From the NCBI GenBank assembly GCA_018824085.1, contig JAHJHI010000038.1:1-64000 (forward strand): a DNA stretch of 64,000 bases, written 5' to 3'. Within the stretch, counting starts at the first letter, position 1, and every line of letters begins with the position of its first letter. Positions 25,736 to 34,381 of the stretch are shown piece after piece. Below the pieces are notes generated by a model, which was not told the origin of the DNA, did no database searches, and was given only the letters and a program-made list of their open reading frames with translations. The DNA is from Gammaproteobacteria bacterium (GTDB taxonomy: Bacteria; Pseudomonadota; Gammaproteobacteria; Burkholderiales; Rhodocyclaceae). The position numbers and the translations under genes were made by a program.

Positions 25736-27232
25736 ATGACACGCAACACACGCACCTCCACGCAGCGCCGTCAGGACAGCACCCCTTTCGTGATGCCGAC
25801 CGATCTGATGGACACCGCGCAGGCCACGCTGCTCGCGCCGTCGAGCCTCGGCCGCAGCGATCTCGATCGCGTGTTCGGCCTGCTCGGCTCGCACCGCATC
25901 GACTACGCGGACCTGTATTTCCAGTACCAGTGCAGCGAGGCGTGGAGCCTGGAGGAAGGCATCGTCAAGTCGGGCAGTTTCAACATCGAACAGGGCGTCG
26001 GTGTGCGCGCCATCCAGGGCGAGAAGACCGCCTTCGCGTATTCGGACGAAATCAGCATGCCGGCGCTCGAAGCGGCGGCCCGCGCCACGCGCGCCATCGC
26101 GTCGCAGGGCCAGAGCCTGAGCGCGCGCGCGGTGACCACGCACGCACCGGTACCGCTGTATTCCGCGCAGAACCCGGCGGCGTCGCTGACGGACACCGCC
26201 AAGGTGAAGCTGCTGGAGCGGCTCGAGTCCTACGCGCGGGCCGAAGACGGCCGCGTGACGCAGGTCATGGCACACATCGCCGGCACGCACGAGGTCATCA
26301 TGGTGATGCGCAGCGACGGCCACATGGCGGCTGACGTGCGCCCGCTGGTGCGCGTTTCGGTCACCGTCATCATGCAGGACGGCGCGCGGCGCGAGCAGGG
26401 TTCCTCGGGCGGCGGCGGCCGCTTCGACTACGGCTACTTCACCGACGAGGTGCTGCGCGACTACGCCGCCCGCGCGGTGCATCAGGCCCGGGTAAACCTG
26501 GACGCGCGTCCGGCGCCGGCCGGCACCATGAGCGTCGTGCTCGGCCCCGGCTGGCCGGGCATCCTGCTGCACGAGGCGATCGGCCACGGTCTGGAGGGTG
26601 ACTTCAACCGCAAGGGCAGTTCGGCATTTGCCGGACGCATGGGCCAGCAGGTGGCGTCGCGCGGCGTGACCGTCGTCGATGACGGCACGCTTGCGAACCG
26701 CCGCGGCTCACTGACGGTGGACGACGAAGGCAACCCGACCCAATGCACGACGCTGATCGAGGACGGCAAGCTGGTGGGCTACATGCAGGACAGCCTGAAC
26801 GCCCGGCTGATGGGCGTGGCCCCGACCGGCAACGGCCGGCGCGAGAGCTTTGCCCACCTGCCGATGCCGCGCATGACGAATACCTACATGCTCAATGGCG
26901 ACCGCGAGCCGGAAGAGATCATCCGTTCGGTCAAGAAGGGCCTGTACGCGGTGAACTTCGGCGGCGGCCAGGTCGACATCACGAGCGGCAAGTTCGTGTT
27001 CTCGGGCGCCGAGGTGTACATGATCGAGAACGGGCGCGTGACCTATCCGATCAAGGGTGCGACGCTGATCGGCAACGGCCCGGACGCACTGACCCGCGTG
27101 TCGATGATAGGCAACGATATGGCGCTCGACAGCGGTGTCGGTACCTGTGGCAAGGAAGGCCAGAGCGTGCCGGTCGGCGTCGGCCAGCCGACGCTGCGCA
27201 TCGATGGACTGACCGTGGGTGGCACTGCCTGA
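25736..27232 (+). CDS. tldD: Metalloprotease TldD
   Basis: The product has 498 residues. TldD pairs with PmbA (TldE) to form a zinc protease that degrades unfolded or antitoxin peptides and processes modified peptides such as microcin B17. The catalytic HEAIGHGLEGD motif is at about residue 279-289, with the fourth ligand in the conserved C-terminal part. The block SHRIDYADLYFQ near residue 50 and the GVGVRAIQGEKTAFAYSDEI region are family-typical. The pmbA partner is not in this window. The ATG at 25736 is used; MPTDLM at 25793 is a possible alternative, with no clear ribosome site for either. Confidence 0.93.
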   Translation: MTRNTRTSTQRRQDSTPFVMPTDLMDTAQATLLAPSSLGRSDLDRVFGLLGSHRIDYADLYFQYQCSEAWSLEEGIVKSGSFNIEQGVGVRAIQGEKTAFAYSDEISMPALEAAARATRAIASQGQSLSARAVTTHAPVPLYSAQNPAASLTDTAKVKLLERLESYARAEDGRVTQVMAHIAGTHEVIMVMRSDGHMAADVRPLVRVSVTVIMQDGARREQGSSGGGGRFDYGYFTDEVLRDYAARAVHQARVNLDARPAPAGTMSVVLGPGWPGILLHEAIGHGLEGDFNRKGSSAFAGRMGQQVASRGVTVVDDGTLANRRGSLTVDDEGNPTQCTTLIEDGKLVGYMQDSLNARLMGVAPTGNGRRESFAHLPMPRMTNTYMLNGDREPEEIIRSVKKGLYAVNFGGGQVDITSGKFVFSGAEVYMIENGRVTYPIKGATLIGNGPDALTRVSMIGNDMALDSGVGTCGKEGQSVPVGVGQPTLRIDGLTVGGTA

Positions 27233-27260
27233 CCCTTTCCGCCGGCAACGCGGCGCCATC

Positions 27261-27782
27261 ATGCCTCCTTACTTCTCACGCTGGATCCCGTCACGGGAAC
27301 GCATACTCGGGGCGCCGTTCGTGTCGCCCTTCGCCCGTCACCTGTCGGATGACAGGCTCTGGCACGCCAACCGCCACAGCGTGGCGCGCGCCGTGTCCAT
27401 CGGCCTGTTCTTCGGACTGATGATCCCGTTCGCGCAGTTCCTGCTCGCCATCATCGCCGCCGTCTTCCTGCGCGCGCACATCGCCATCAGCGCCGCGTGC
27501 ACGCTGATCACCAACCCGTTCACGTTTCCGCCGATCTACTGGGCGGCGTACGAACTGGGCAATTTCGTGTTGTCGCGCTCCGATGCAACCGGCCACGCCC
27601 GGGTCATCGAACGCACGGCGGAGCGCATCGGCGATCTCGGCACCGGCTGGGTCGAAGGCTTCTGGATCTGGCTCAGCGCGGCCGGCCTGCCGCTGGTGAC
27701 CGGTCTGTTCATCATGGCCTGTACCGCGTCGATCGCCGGTTTCGTGGCGGTGCAGCTGCTGTGGCGCGACCGGCAGCACTGA
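27261..27782 (+). CDS. DUF2062 membrane protein
   Basis: The 173-residue protein has three or four hydrophobic helices. It matches DUF2062 by the VARAVSIGLFFGLMIPFAQF block near residue 43 and by SAACTLITNPFTFPPIYWAA near residue 77. The family is of unknown molecular function; some members neighbour glycosyltransferases. The ATG at 27261 was chosen because the upstream codons overlap tldD. It is followed, after 133 bases, by aroG. Confidence 0.8.
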   Translation: MPPYFSRWIPSRERILGAPFVSPFARHLSDDRLWHANRHSVARAVSIGLFFGLMIPFAQFLLAIIAAVFLRAHIAISAACTLITNPFTFPPIYWAAYELGNFVLSRSDATGHARVIERTAERIGDLGTGWVEGFWIWLSAAGLPLVTGLFIMACTASIAGFVAVQLLWRDRQH

Positions 27783-27915
27783 GCGGGCGGCATGTGTGCG
27801 TGCGTGTTGCATCGGCGCTTCGGGATCGTCCCGACGGAAGTAAGCCCCGCGGCGGGTTAGAATCCGTTTCTTTGAATCGGCGCCCCCGCCCTTGCGGCAC
27901 CGGAAACTGAAGGCC

Positions 27916-28998
27916 ATGAACGCTCCCATGCAAATGATCACCGACGACGTCCGTATCAAGGAAATCCGCGAACTTCTGCCGCCGTCCCACGTGCTGGGCG
28001 AACTGCCCGCCAGCGATGTGGCGTCGGAAACCACGTTTGGCGCGCGTCAGGCGATCCACCGCATCCTGCGCGGCGCGGATGACCGGCTGCTCGTCATCAT
28101 CGGACCGTGCTCCATCCATGACTACAAGGCGGGCCTGGAGTACGCCAGGCTGCTCAAGGCGCAGCGTGACCGGCTGTCGGCCGACCTCGAAATCGTCATG
28201 CGCGTCTATTTCGAGAAACCGCGCACCACGGTGGGCTGGAAGGGCCTGATCAACGATCCCTTCCTGGACAACAGCTTCAAGATCAACGACGGCCTGCGTC
28301 TGGCGCGCCGCATCCTGCTCGAGGTGAACGAACTCGGCCTGCCGGCCGGCACCGAATTCCTCGATACCATCACGCCGCAGTACACGGCTGATCTGGTGGC
28401 CTGGGGCGCCATCGGCGCGCGCACGACGGAAAGCCAGGTGCATCGCGAGCTGGCGTCGGGCCTGTCCTGCCCGGTCGGTTTCAAGAACGGAACCGATGGC
28501 AATGTGCGCATCGCCTCCGACGCGATCAAGTCGGCGCAGTCGCCGCACGTGTTCCTGTCGGTCACGAAGTCGGGCCACTCGGCCATCGTGTCGACGGGCG
28601 GCAACGAGGACTGTCACGTCATCCTGCGTGGCGGCAAGGAGCCGAACTACGACGCCGAGGCTGTCGAAAAGGTGTGCCGCGAACTGGCGGGCGCCGGCGT
28701 TCCGGCCAAGGTGATGATCGATTTCTCGCACGCCAACAGCCGCAAGCAGTGCGCGTTGCAGATGGACGTGGCGCGTGACGTCGCGGCGCAGATGGCCTGC
28801 GGCGAGGACCGCATCTTCGGCGTCATGGTGGAGTCGCACCTGAAGGAAGGGCGTCAGGATCTGGTGGCCGGCAAGGAACCGGAATACGGCCTGAGCGTCA
28901 CCGACGCCTGCCTGGGCTGGGACAAGAGCGTCGAACTGCTCGACACGCTGGCCGAGGCCGTGCGTGCGCGCCGACGCGCGATTGCCGATCGCGACTGA
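27916..28998 (+). CDS. aroG: DAHP synthase, type I (first enzyme of shikimate pathway)
   Basis: The 360-residue cytoplasmic enzyme condenses phosphoenolpyruvate with erythrose 4-phosphate to make DAHP for aromatic amino acids and quinones. The PEP-site motif IIGPCSIHDY is at about residues 58-67. Other class I-alpha blocks are seen in order: RVYFEKPRTTVGWKG, GFKNGTDGN, and the metal-binding SHANS region near 270. The protein has the full E. coli AroG-like length, with an N-terminal extension that may hold feedback inhibition. The allosteric effector cannot be read from sequence. A TAGAAT box at 27858-27863 may be the -10 of its promoter. The next gene begins at the base after its stop. Confidence 0.95.
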   Translation: MNAPMQMITDDVRIKEIRELLPPSHVLGELPASDVASETTFGARQAIHRILRGADDRLLVIIGPCSIHDYKAGLEYARLLKAQRDRLSADLEIVMRVYFEKPRTTVGWKGLINDPFLDNSFKINDGLRLARRILLEVNELGLPAGTEFLDTITPQYTADLVAWGAIGARTTESQVHRELASGLSCPVGFKNGTDGNVRIASDAIKSAQSPHVFLSVTKSGHSAIVSTGGNEDCHVILRGGKEPNYDAEAVEKVCRELAGAGVPAKVMIDFSHANSRKQCALQMDVARDVAAQMACGEDRIFGVMVESHLKEGRQDLVAGKEPEYGLSVTDACLGWDKSVELLDTLAEAVRARRRAIADRD

Positions 28999-30507
28999 GT
29001 GGTAAGCGCGTTCACGGCAGCGGCGCCAGCGACCAGCTGGCGCCGTTTCTACTTTGCGGCCCTGCTGCTGACCTTGCTCTTTCGCGCCTGGTTCGGCGCG
29101 GTCCTGCCCTTCACCGGGGACGAGGCCTATTTCTATTGGTGGGGCAAGGTGCCGGCCGGCGGTTTCTATGACCATCCGCCCATGGTCGGGTGGTGGCTGG
29201 CGGCGCTGATATCGGTGTCGGAGACGGCATGGTGGCTGCGTCTGCCCGCCATCATCCAGCCGGCCGTGCTGTCCTTCATGCTGCTCGCCTTCATGCGGCG
29301 CGACCCGCCGGCGGCACGCTTCGGCGCGGCCACGCTGGTACTGCTGGCGCCGGCTGGCCTGCTCGACGTACTCATCACTACCGACATTCCGCTGGCGTAC
29401 TTCTGCGCCGGCTCCGCACTGCTCTTCCTGCATGCGGTGCGCGCCCGCGTCTCGTGGGCGTTCGCGCTGAGCGGCCTGCTGCTTGGCGCGGCCTTCCTGT
29501 CGAAGTACTTCGCGGTGCTGCTCGGTCTGGCCTATGTCGGCTGGGCGCTGTGGCGGCCGGCCGCGTGGAAGTGGAAGGGACTCGGCCTGCTGGTGCTGTG
29601 CGCGCTGCCCGCCGGACTGTACAACGCATGGTGGAACAGCCAGCACTGCTGGGCCAACGTGATGTTCAACGTGTTCAACCGGCACGGTCGTTCGCATCTG
29701 TCCTGGCAGACGCCGTTGCTCTACGTCGCGATGATGGTGTGGTTGCTGACACCGCCGGTCGCCTGGCGGCTGCTGCGCACGCCGCGCGAATGGATGCGCC
29801 AGCCGGCGCTGCCCTGGCTGGTGCTGCTGCCGCTCGCCGTGTTCGCGCTGTTGTCGGCGGTCAAGACCATAGGCCTGCACTGGGTGTTCTCCTTCGTGCC
29901 GCTTGCCTTCCTGATGTACGCCCGCAGTGTGCCGGAGGTGGCGATGAGGCGCGCGTCGGGCGTTGCCGCCGTGCTCGCGGTGCTGCATGTGGCGGCGGTC
30001 GTCGCCATCGCGAGCCTGCCGGTCGAGACCTGGTCCTCGCCGCTTGGTGCGCGCAAGTACGCAGGCGTGGTGCAGACGGTGAAACACGAAGAGCTGATCG
30101 CCGCGCTCGGCAGCGACGTGTCGCGCTACGAGCTGATGACCGACGGCTATTCGCCGTCGGTGACGATGGGCTACAACCACCGGCGCTACTGGCCGGTGTT
30201 CGGGCCGGCGTCGAGCCATGCGCGTCACGACGACATCCTCACCGATTTCCGTACGCTGGCCGGGCGCGACATCCTTGTCCTGACCAAGGAAGCGCCGGAC
30301 CTGGCTGACTACACGCCGTTCTTCCGCGACGTGGCGGTCGATACGCTGCAGGTGCGCGGCGCCACGTTCTGGCGCGTGCATGGTCACGGCTTCGACTACG
30401 CGGCCTATCATGACCGCGTGCTGGTGCCGGCCCGCCGCCTCTGGTACGACATTCCGGCCTGGTTGCCGGATTGTGGCTGCTACTTCGAAGACCGGTATTT
30501 CCGCTGA
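28999..30507 (+). CDS. Inner-membrane glycosyltransferase (GT39/GT83, ArnT/PMT-like)
   Basis: The product has 502 residues with about ten or eleven hydrophobic helices, then a soluble C-terminal domain. The N-terminal acidic motif LPFTGDEAYFYWWGK at about residues 35-49, followed by HPPMVGWW near 58-65, is the GT-C catalytic loop found in ArnT and PMT_2 enzymes. These transfer sugars from polyprenyl-phosphate carriers to lipid A, protein or other acceptors on the periplasmic side. The GTG start lies at the first base after the aroG stop codon (TGAGTG), and the UbiA-type gene follows after ten bases, so the three probably share a transcript. The sugar and acceptor are unknown. Confidence 0.82.
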   Translation: MVSAFTAAAPATSWRRFYFAALLLTLLFRAWFGAVLPFTGDEAYFYWWGKVPAGGFYDHPPMVGWWLAALISVSETAWWLRLPAIIQPAVLSFMLLAFMRRDPPAARFGAATLVLLAPAGLLDVLITTDIPLAYFCAGSALLFLHAVRARVSWAFALSGLLLGAAFLSKYFAVLLGLAYVGWALWRPAAWKWKGLGLLVLCALPAGLYNAWWNSQHCWANVMFNVFNRHGRSHLSWQTPLLYVAMMVWLLTPPVAWRLLRTPREWMRQPALPWLVLLPLAVFALLSAVKTIGLHWVFSFVPLAFLMYARSVPEVAMRRASGVAAVLAVLHVAAVVAIASLPVETWSSPLGARKYAGVVQTVKHEELIAALGSDVSRYELMTDGYSPSVTMGYNHRRYWPVFGPASSHARHDDILTDFRTLAGRDILVLTKEAPDLADYTPFFRDVAVDTLQVRGATFWRVHGHGFDYAAYHDRVLVPARRLWYDIPAWLPDCGCYFEDRYFR

Positions 30508-30517
30508 GTTGCAACCG

Positions 30518-31384
30518 ATGATCGTCGCCGCCCTGAAGCTGATGCGCCCCGGGCAGTGGGTGAAGAACGGGTTTGTGTTCTTCGGCTTGCTGTTCGGCCA
30601 TGCCTGGCATGCCACCGCCGCCGTGCAGGGCGCGCTGTTCGCCTTTGTAGCGTTCTGCCTGATGTCGAGCGCGGTCTATGCGCTGAATGACCTGCGCGAC
30701 ATCGAGCAGGACCGCCTGCACCCGGTCAAGCGGCTGCGTCCGCTCGCCGCCGGCACGCTGTCGCCGTCGGTCGCCATCATGCTCATGGCCGCGTGTTCGG
30801 TGCTGTCGCTGTGGCTTGCCGGCCAGGTCGGTGACACGCTGGTGTATCTGCTGTGCGCCTACGGGCTGATGAATTTCGGGTACAGCTACGGGCTCAAGCG
30901 GGTTGTCGTGCTCGACGTGTTCATCATCAGCGCGGGCTTCATGCTGCGCCTGCTGGCCGGCACCACGGGGCTCGGCATTCCGCCGTCGAACTGGCTGCTG
31001 ATGTGCGGCCTGCTGCTCACGCTGTTTCTGGGGTTCGCGAAGCGGCGCGCGGAACTGATGCTGATGGAGGACGGCAGCGGTGCGCACCGGCGCGTGCTGG
31101 ATCTGTATTCCGCAACCCTGCTCGACCAGTTCATCACCATCACGGGGGCCTGCTCGGTCGTTGCCTACGCGCTCTACACCGTCGATGAGGACACCGTCCG
31201 CACGCACGGCACGACGCATCTGATCTACACCTTGCCGTTCGTGCTGTACGGACTGTTCCGCTATCTGTACCTGCTGCACCGGCGCGGCGGCGGCGGCGAC
31301 CCGTCACACGACGTGTTCCGGGACCGCCACCTTCTCGTTGCGATGGCGGGCTGGCTGGCCGTGACGCTGTATCTGCTGGGCTGA
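30518..31384 (+). CDS. UbiA-superfamily decaprenyl-phosphate phosphoribosyltransferase-like enzyme
   Basis: The 288-residue inner-membrane protein has about nine hydrophobic helices and the UbiA aspartate-rich motif ALNDLRDIEQDRLHPVKRLR at about residues 55-74. The second motif, with charged residues, lies near GFAKRRAELMLMEDGS (about 170). The pattern NDLRD-x2-D-x2-HP-K-x2-RP fits the branch that makes decaprenyl-phosphoryl-phosphoribose (DPPR synthase, as in mycobacterial Rv3806c) better than the UbiA quinone branch. Such carriers feed arabinosyl or ribosyl transferases. Adjacency to a GT-C enzyme supports a shared glycolipid or glycan pathway. The exact product is inference. Confidence 0.75.
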   Translation: MIVAALKLMRPGQWVKNGFVFFGLLFGHAWHATAAVQGALFAFVAFCLMSSAVYALNDLRDIEQDRLHPVKRLRPLAAGTLSPSVAIMLMAACSVLSLWLAGQVGDTLVYLLCAYGLMNFGYSYGLKRVVVLDVFIISAGFMLRLLAGTTGLGIPPSNWLLMCGLLLTLFLGFAKRRAELMLMEDGSGAHRRVLDLYSATLLDQFITITGACSVVAYALYTVDEDTVRTHGTTHLIYTLPFVLYGLFRYLYLLHRRGGGGDPSHDVFRDRHLLVAMAGWLAVTLYLLG

Positions 31385-31398
31385 GGCGCCGCCCGCGT

Positions 31399-32208
31399 TC
31401 AACGGGGCAGCGCTTCGAACGCCGCGTCGCCACGCCACATGCAGCGCAATACCTGCTCGCCGGCGTCAGCCGGTGCGCTGGACCAGAAGCGCTCGGTTCC
31501 GATGCCGTGTGCGCGCAGCAGTCCGGCTTCGCCGAGCTTGCGCGCGAGCTGGCGCGCCACGGCGTCGCCGGTGTCGATGACGCTGACCTGCGGGCCGGCG
31601 GCCTGTTCGATCAGCGTGCGCAGGAAGGGGTAGTGGGTGCAGCCGAGCACGATGGTGTCGGCGCCCGCCGCGAGCAGGGGGGTGATGTGCGACGCGACCA
31701 GCGCCCGCGTTGCCGGCGTGTCGAGTTCGCCGCGTTCAACGGCTTCGACCAGCCCGGTGCCCGGGCGCGTGATGACCCGGATGTCCCGTCCGACGGTGTC
31801 GAGCAGCGCGGCAAAGCGCGCGCTCGCCAGCGTGCCGGTGGTGGCCAGCACGCCCACGACGCCGGACCGGGTCGCGGCCGCTGCGGGTTTGACGGCGGGC
31901 TCCATGCCGATGACCGGAAGGCCGGGCCAGCGCTCGCGCAGTGCCTGCGCGGCCGCCGCCGTTGCCGTGTTGCAGGCGATCAGCAGCGCCTTGACGCCGT
32001 GCCCGATCAGGAAATGACCGAGCTCGATGCTGCGCTCGCGTATCCACCCGGCGCTGCGTTCGCCGTACGGCGCGTTGCCCGAATCGGCGACATAGAGGAA
32101 GTCGTCTGCAGGGAGGCGCGCCCGCGCATGGCGCAACACCGACAGGCCGCCAAGACCGGAATCGAACACACCGACCGGCGCTTCGGGCGAGAGGCTGGGG
32201 ACGGTCAT
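31399..32208 (-). CDS. murI: Glutamate racemase
   Basis: The 269-residue enzyme interconverts L- and D-glutamate, giving D-Glu for peptidoglycan. The two catalytic cysteines are C79 in LIACNTAT and C190 in VLGCTHYP. The FDSGLGGLSV block with D16 and S17 and the ADSGNAPYGERS segment are standard. ATG at 32208 (MTVPSLSPEAPVGVFD) is chosen; the longer frame upstream runs into the adenosyltransferase gene. It lies 28 bases after the adenosyltransferase on the same strand and is convergent with the UbiA-type gene, which ends 15 bases away. Confidence 0.95.
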   Translation of the reverse strand: MTVPSLSPEAPVGVFDSGLGGLSVLRHARARLPADDFLYVADSGNAPYGERSAGWIRERSIELGHFLIGHGVKALLIACNTATAAAAQALRERWPGLPVIGMEPAVKPAAAATRSGVVGVLATTGTLASARFAALLDTVGRDIRVITRPGTGLVEAVERGELDTPATRALVASHITPLLAAGADTIVLGCTHYPFLRTLIEQAAGPQVSVIDTGDAVARQLARKLGEAGLLRAHGIGTERFWSSAPADAGEQVLRCMWRGDAAFEALPR

Positions 32209-32236
32209 TGACGACACGGCGGGGGACGGGCTGCGT

Positions 32237-32803
32237 TCAGCCCTCGTCGGCGTCGTGCGTGCGGCCGCGCTGCCACAGCACGTCACCGCGCCCGTCGAGG
32301 CGGTTCAGGGTGCGGCCGAGCACGAACAGCAGGTCGGACAGGCGATTCAGATACTGCCGGCTTGCCTCCTGCACCGTGCCTTCGGCCGCGGCGGCGATGA
32401 CCGAGCGCTCGGCGCGGCGGCAGACCGTGCGCGCGAGATGTGCGAGCGAGGCGGCGCGGCTGCCGCCCGGCAGGATGAATTCCTTCAGAGGCTTCAGTTC
32501 GGCGTTGAGCGCCTCGAGTTCGGCGTCCAGCCGGGCAACCTGTTCCGGCTTGATCAGCGAGTAGCCGGGGACGGCCAGTTCGCCGCCGAGGTCGAACAGG
32601 TCGTGCTGGATGTCGGTCAGCAGCGCGGACAGCGTTGCCGGCAGTGCTTCACAGAGCAGCACGCCCAGCATGCTGTTGAGTTCGTCGACATCGCCCAGCG
32701 CATGGATACGGGCGCTGGATTTGGACACCCGGCTGCCGTCTCCCAGCCCTGTTTCGCCGCCGTCGCCGGTGCGCGTTGCAATCTTTGAAAGTCGATGGCC
32801 CAT
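32237..32803 (-). CDS. Cob(I)alamin adenosyltransferase, PduO type
   Basis: The 188-residue enzyme transfers the adenosyl group from ATP to cob(I)alamin to make coenzyme B12. The ATP-binding N-terminus shows IATRTGDGGETGLGDG, followed by a helix bundle with LGDVDELNSMLG. Later blocks are ARTVCRRAER and LNRLSDLLFVLGR, all typical of the PduO/MMAB family. The presence of the gene implies use of adenosylcobalamin-dependent enzymes elsewhere in the genome. A perfect TATAAT lies on the minus strand 33 bases before the start. No cobalamin riboswitch fold was seen upstream. Confidence 0.93.
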   Translation of the reverse strand: MGHRLSKIATRTGDGGETGLGDGSRVSKSSARIHALGDVDELNSMLGVLLCEALPATLSALLTDIQHDLFDLGGELAVPGYSLIKPEQVARLDAELEALNAELKPLKEFILPGGSRAASLAHLARTVCRRAERSVIAAAAEGTVQEASRQYLNRLSDLLFVLGRTLNRLDGRGDVLWQRGRTHDADEG

Positions 32804-33016
32804 GGGATCTTTGATGTGTTGGATAAGCGGTATTGATTATAAGTGCGCGGTTATATAAGGCCACACAAGTTAGAATCCTTCCCATATTCCCACGACAGCG
32901 CATACAGCGTGCTGGCGGGAATGCGCGGGCAGCCATCATCCGGCGCCGCCGCGCGGTTCATGCATACTCAGGCAGACCACAACAACCCCGCAAACGAAAA
33001 TACAGACGGAGTAGCC
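32804..33016. promoter_or_regulatory. Divergent promoter region, adenosyltransferase and glycerate kinase
   Basis: A minus-strand TATAAT lies at 32836-32841, likely the -10 box for the adenosyltransferase/murI unit. On the plus strand TAGAAT at 32871-32876 may be the -10 for glycerate kinase. Clear -35 boxes were not identified for either. A similar GTTAGAATCC string occurs before aroG. Confidence 0.4.
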
Positions 33017-34315
33017 GTGAGCAATACATCGACCCTCGATTCCAAAGATTTCCTGCGCAAGCTTTTCCAGGCGGCTTTCGACGCCGCCAATCCCGACCTG
33101 TGCGTGCCGGCCAATCTGCCGCCGCCGCCCAAGGGCCGCACCCTTGTCGTCGGGGCCGGCAAGGCAGCCGCTTCGATGGCGCTCGCGGTGGAGAAGAACT
33201 GGCCGGGCGAACTGTCCGGCCTTGTCGTGACCCGATACGGGCATGGCGCGCCGTGCAGCCGCATCGAAGTGGTCGAGGCGTCGCATCCGGTGCCGGACGC
33301 TGCAGGCCAGCAGGCCGCGAAACGCATTCTGCAGTCGGTACAGGGGCTGACGGAAGACGATCTCGTCATCGCATTGATTTCCGGTGGCGGCTCGGCGCTG
33401 CTGTCGGCGCCGGCCGAAGGCCTGACGCTGGAAGACAAGCAGGCGGTCAACCGTGCGCTGCTTGCCAGCGGTGCGGCGATCCAGGAGATGAACTGCGTGC
33501 GCAAGCATCTGTCGTCGATGAAGGGCGGACGACTGGCCCAGGCCTGCCATCCGGCGCGCGTGCTCACGCTGGTGATTTCCGACGTGCCGGGCGATGACCC
33601 GGCTGTCGTGGCGTCCGGCCCGACCGTGCCGGACACGACGACGCGCGAGGACGCGCTCGCCATCATCCGCCGCTATGACATCGAAGTGCCGGCCGCCGTG
33701 ATGGCCTGGCTGTCGAGCCCGGAATCGGAAACGCCCAAGGCGGACGACGCGCGTCTCGCGCGCTGCGAAACCCGGGTCATTTCGACGGCGCAGGCGTCGC
33801 TGATGGCAGCTGCCGAGGTGGCGCGCGCCGCGGGCGTGACGCCGCTGGTGCTGGGCGACATGATCGAGGGCGAATCCGCCGATGCCGGCAAGGTGCTGGC
33901 CGGCGTGGCCAAGGCGTGCGCGATCAACGGCACGCCGCTGGCGCCGCCGTGCGTGCTGCTGTCGGGCGGTGAAACCACCGTCACGCTCGGCACCATCAAG
34001 CCCGGCCAGAAGCCGCGCGGCGGACGCAACACCGAATTCCTGCTGTCGCTGGCCATCGCGCTGGACGGCATGAAGGGTATCCATGCCGTGTCGGGCGACA
34101 CCGACGGCATCGACGGCAGCGAGGACAACGCCGGCGCCATCGTCACCGACGACACGCTGGCGCGCGCCCGTGCCGCCGGCATCGATCCGCGCCAGATGCT
34201 GGATCTGCACGATGCCTACGGCTTCTTCCTCGGCATCGACGATCTCATCGTGACCGGTCCCACGCTGACCAACGTGAACGATTTCCGCGCGATCTACATC
34301 GAGAAGACGGCGTAG
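33017..34315 (+). CDS. Glycerate 2-kinase (MOFRL family)
   Basis: The 432-residue cytoplasmic enzyme phosphorylates D-glycerate to 2-phosphoglycerate. The family fold is shown by the N-terminal VVGAGKAAASMALAVEKNW block near 42-60, the LISGGGSALLSAP loop near 120, and the MOFRL-domain C-terminus with KPGQKPRGGRNTEFLLS and SGDTDGIDGSEDNAGAIV. It links glyoxylate/serine-cycle carbon to central metabolism, so it fits with glcDEF nearby. The GTG at 33017 has a GGAG site at six bases; the long upstream frame is not needed. A hairpin follows the stop. Confidence 0.9.
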   Translation: MSNTSTLDSKDFLRKLFQAAFDAANPDLCVPANLPPPPKGRTLVVGAGKAAASMALAVEKNWPGELSGLVVTRYGHGAPCSRIEVVEASHPVPDAAGQQAAKRILQSVQGLTEDDLVIALISGGGSALLSAPAEGLTLEDKQAVNRALLASGAAIQEMNCVRKHLSSMKGGRLAQACHPARVLTLVISDVPGDDPAVVASGPTVPDTTTREDALAIIRRYDIEVPAAVMAWLSSPESETPKADDARLARCETRVISTAQASLMAAAEVARAAGVTPLVLGDMIEGESADAGKVLAGVAKACAINGTPLAPPCVLLSGGETTVTLGTIKPGQKPRGGRNTEFLLSLAIALDGMKGIHAVSGDTDGIDGSEDNAGAIVTDDTLARARAAGIDPRQMLDLHDAYGFFLGIDDLIVTGPTLTNVNDFRAIYIEKTA

Positions 34316-34330
34316 GACGGTTTGATCCGG

Positions 34331-34368
34331 CATGTGGAAACGGCGTCTTCGGACGCCGTTTCCACATG
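34331..34368. terminator. Perfect 17-bp stem with TTCG loop between convergent genes
   Basis: The arms CATGTGGAAACGGCGTC and GACGCCGTTTCCACATG pair perfectly around TTCG, the very stable C(UUCG)G tetraloop. It sits between the glycerate kinase and flavodoxin genes, so it can act for both strands. There is no strong T-run on either side, so Rho-independent action is uncertain; it may block 3' exonucleases. Confidence 0.6.
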
Positions 34369-34381
34369 TGCGCTGCGCCGA

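Noticed and set aside
27712-30615. Minus-strand frame of 967 codons opposite aroG and the glycosyltransferase
   Set aside because: It spans two well-supported genes on the other strand and shows low-complexity Arg/His/Gln composition with no domain.
32804-32900. Cobalamin riboswitch before the adenosyltransferase gene
   Set aside because: The leader is only about 30 bases from the likely start and contains no B12-box-like sequence or multi-stem fold.
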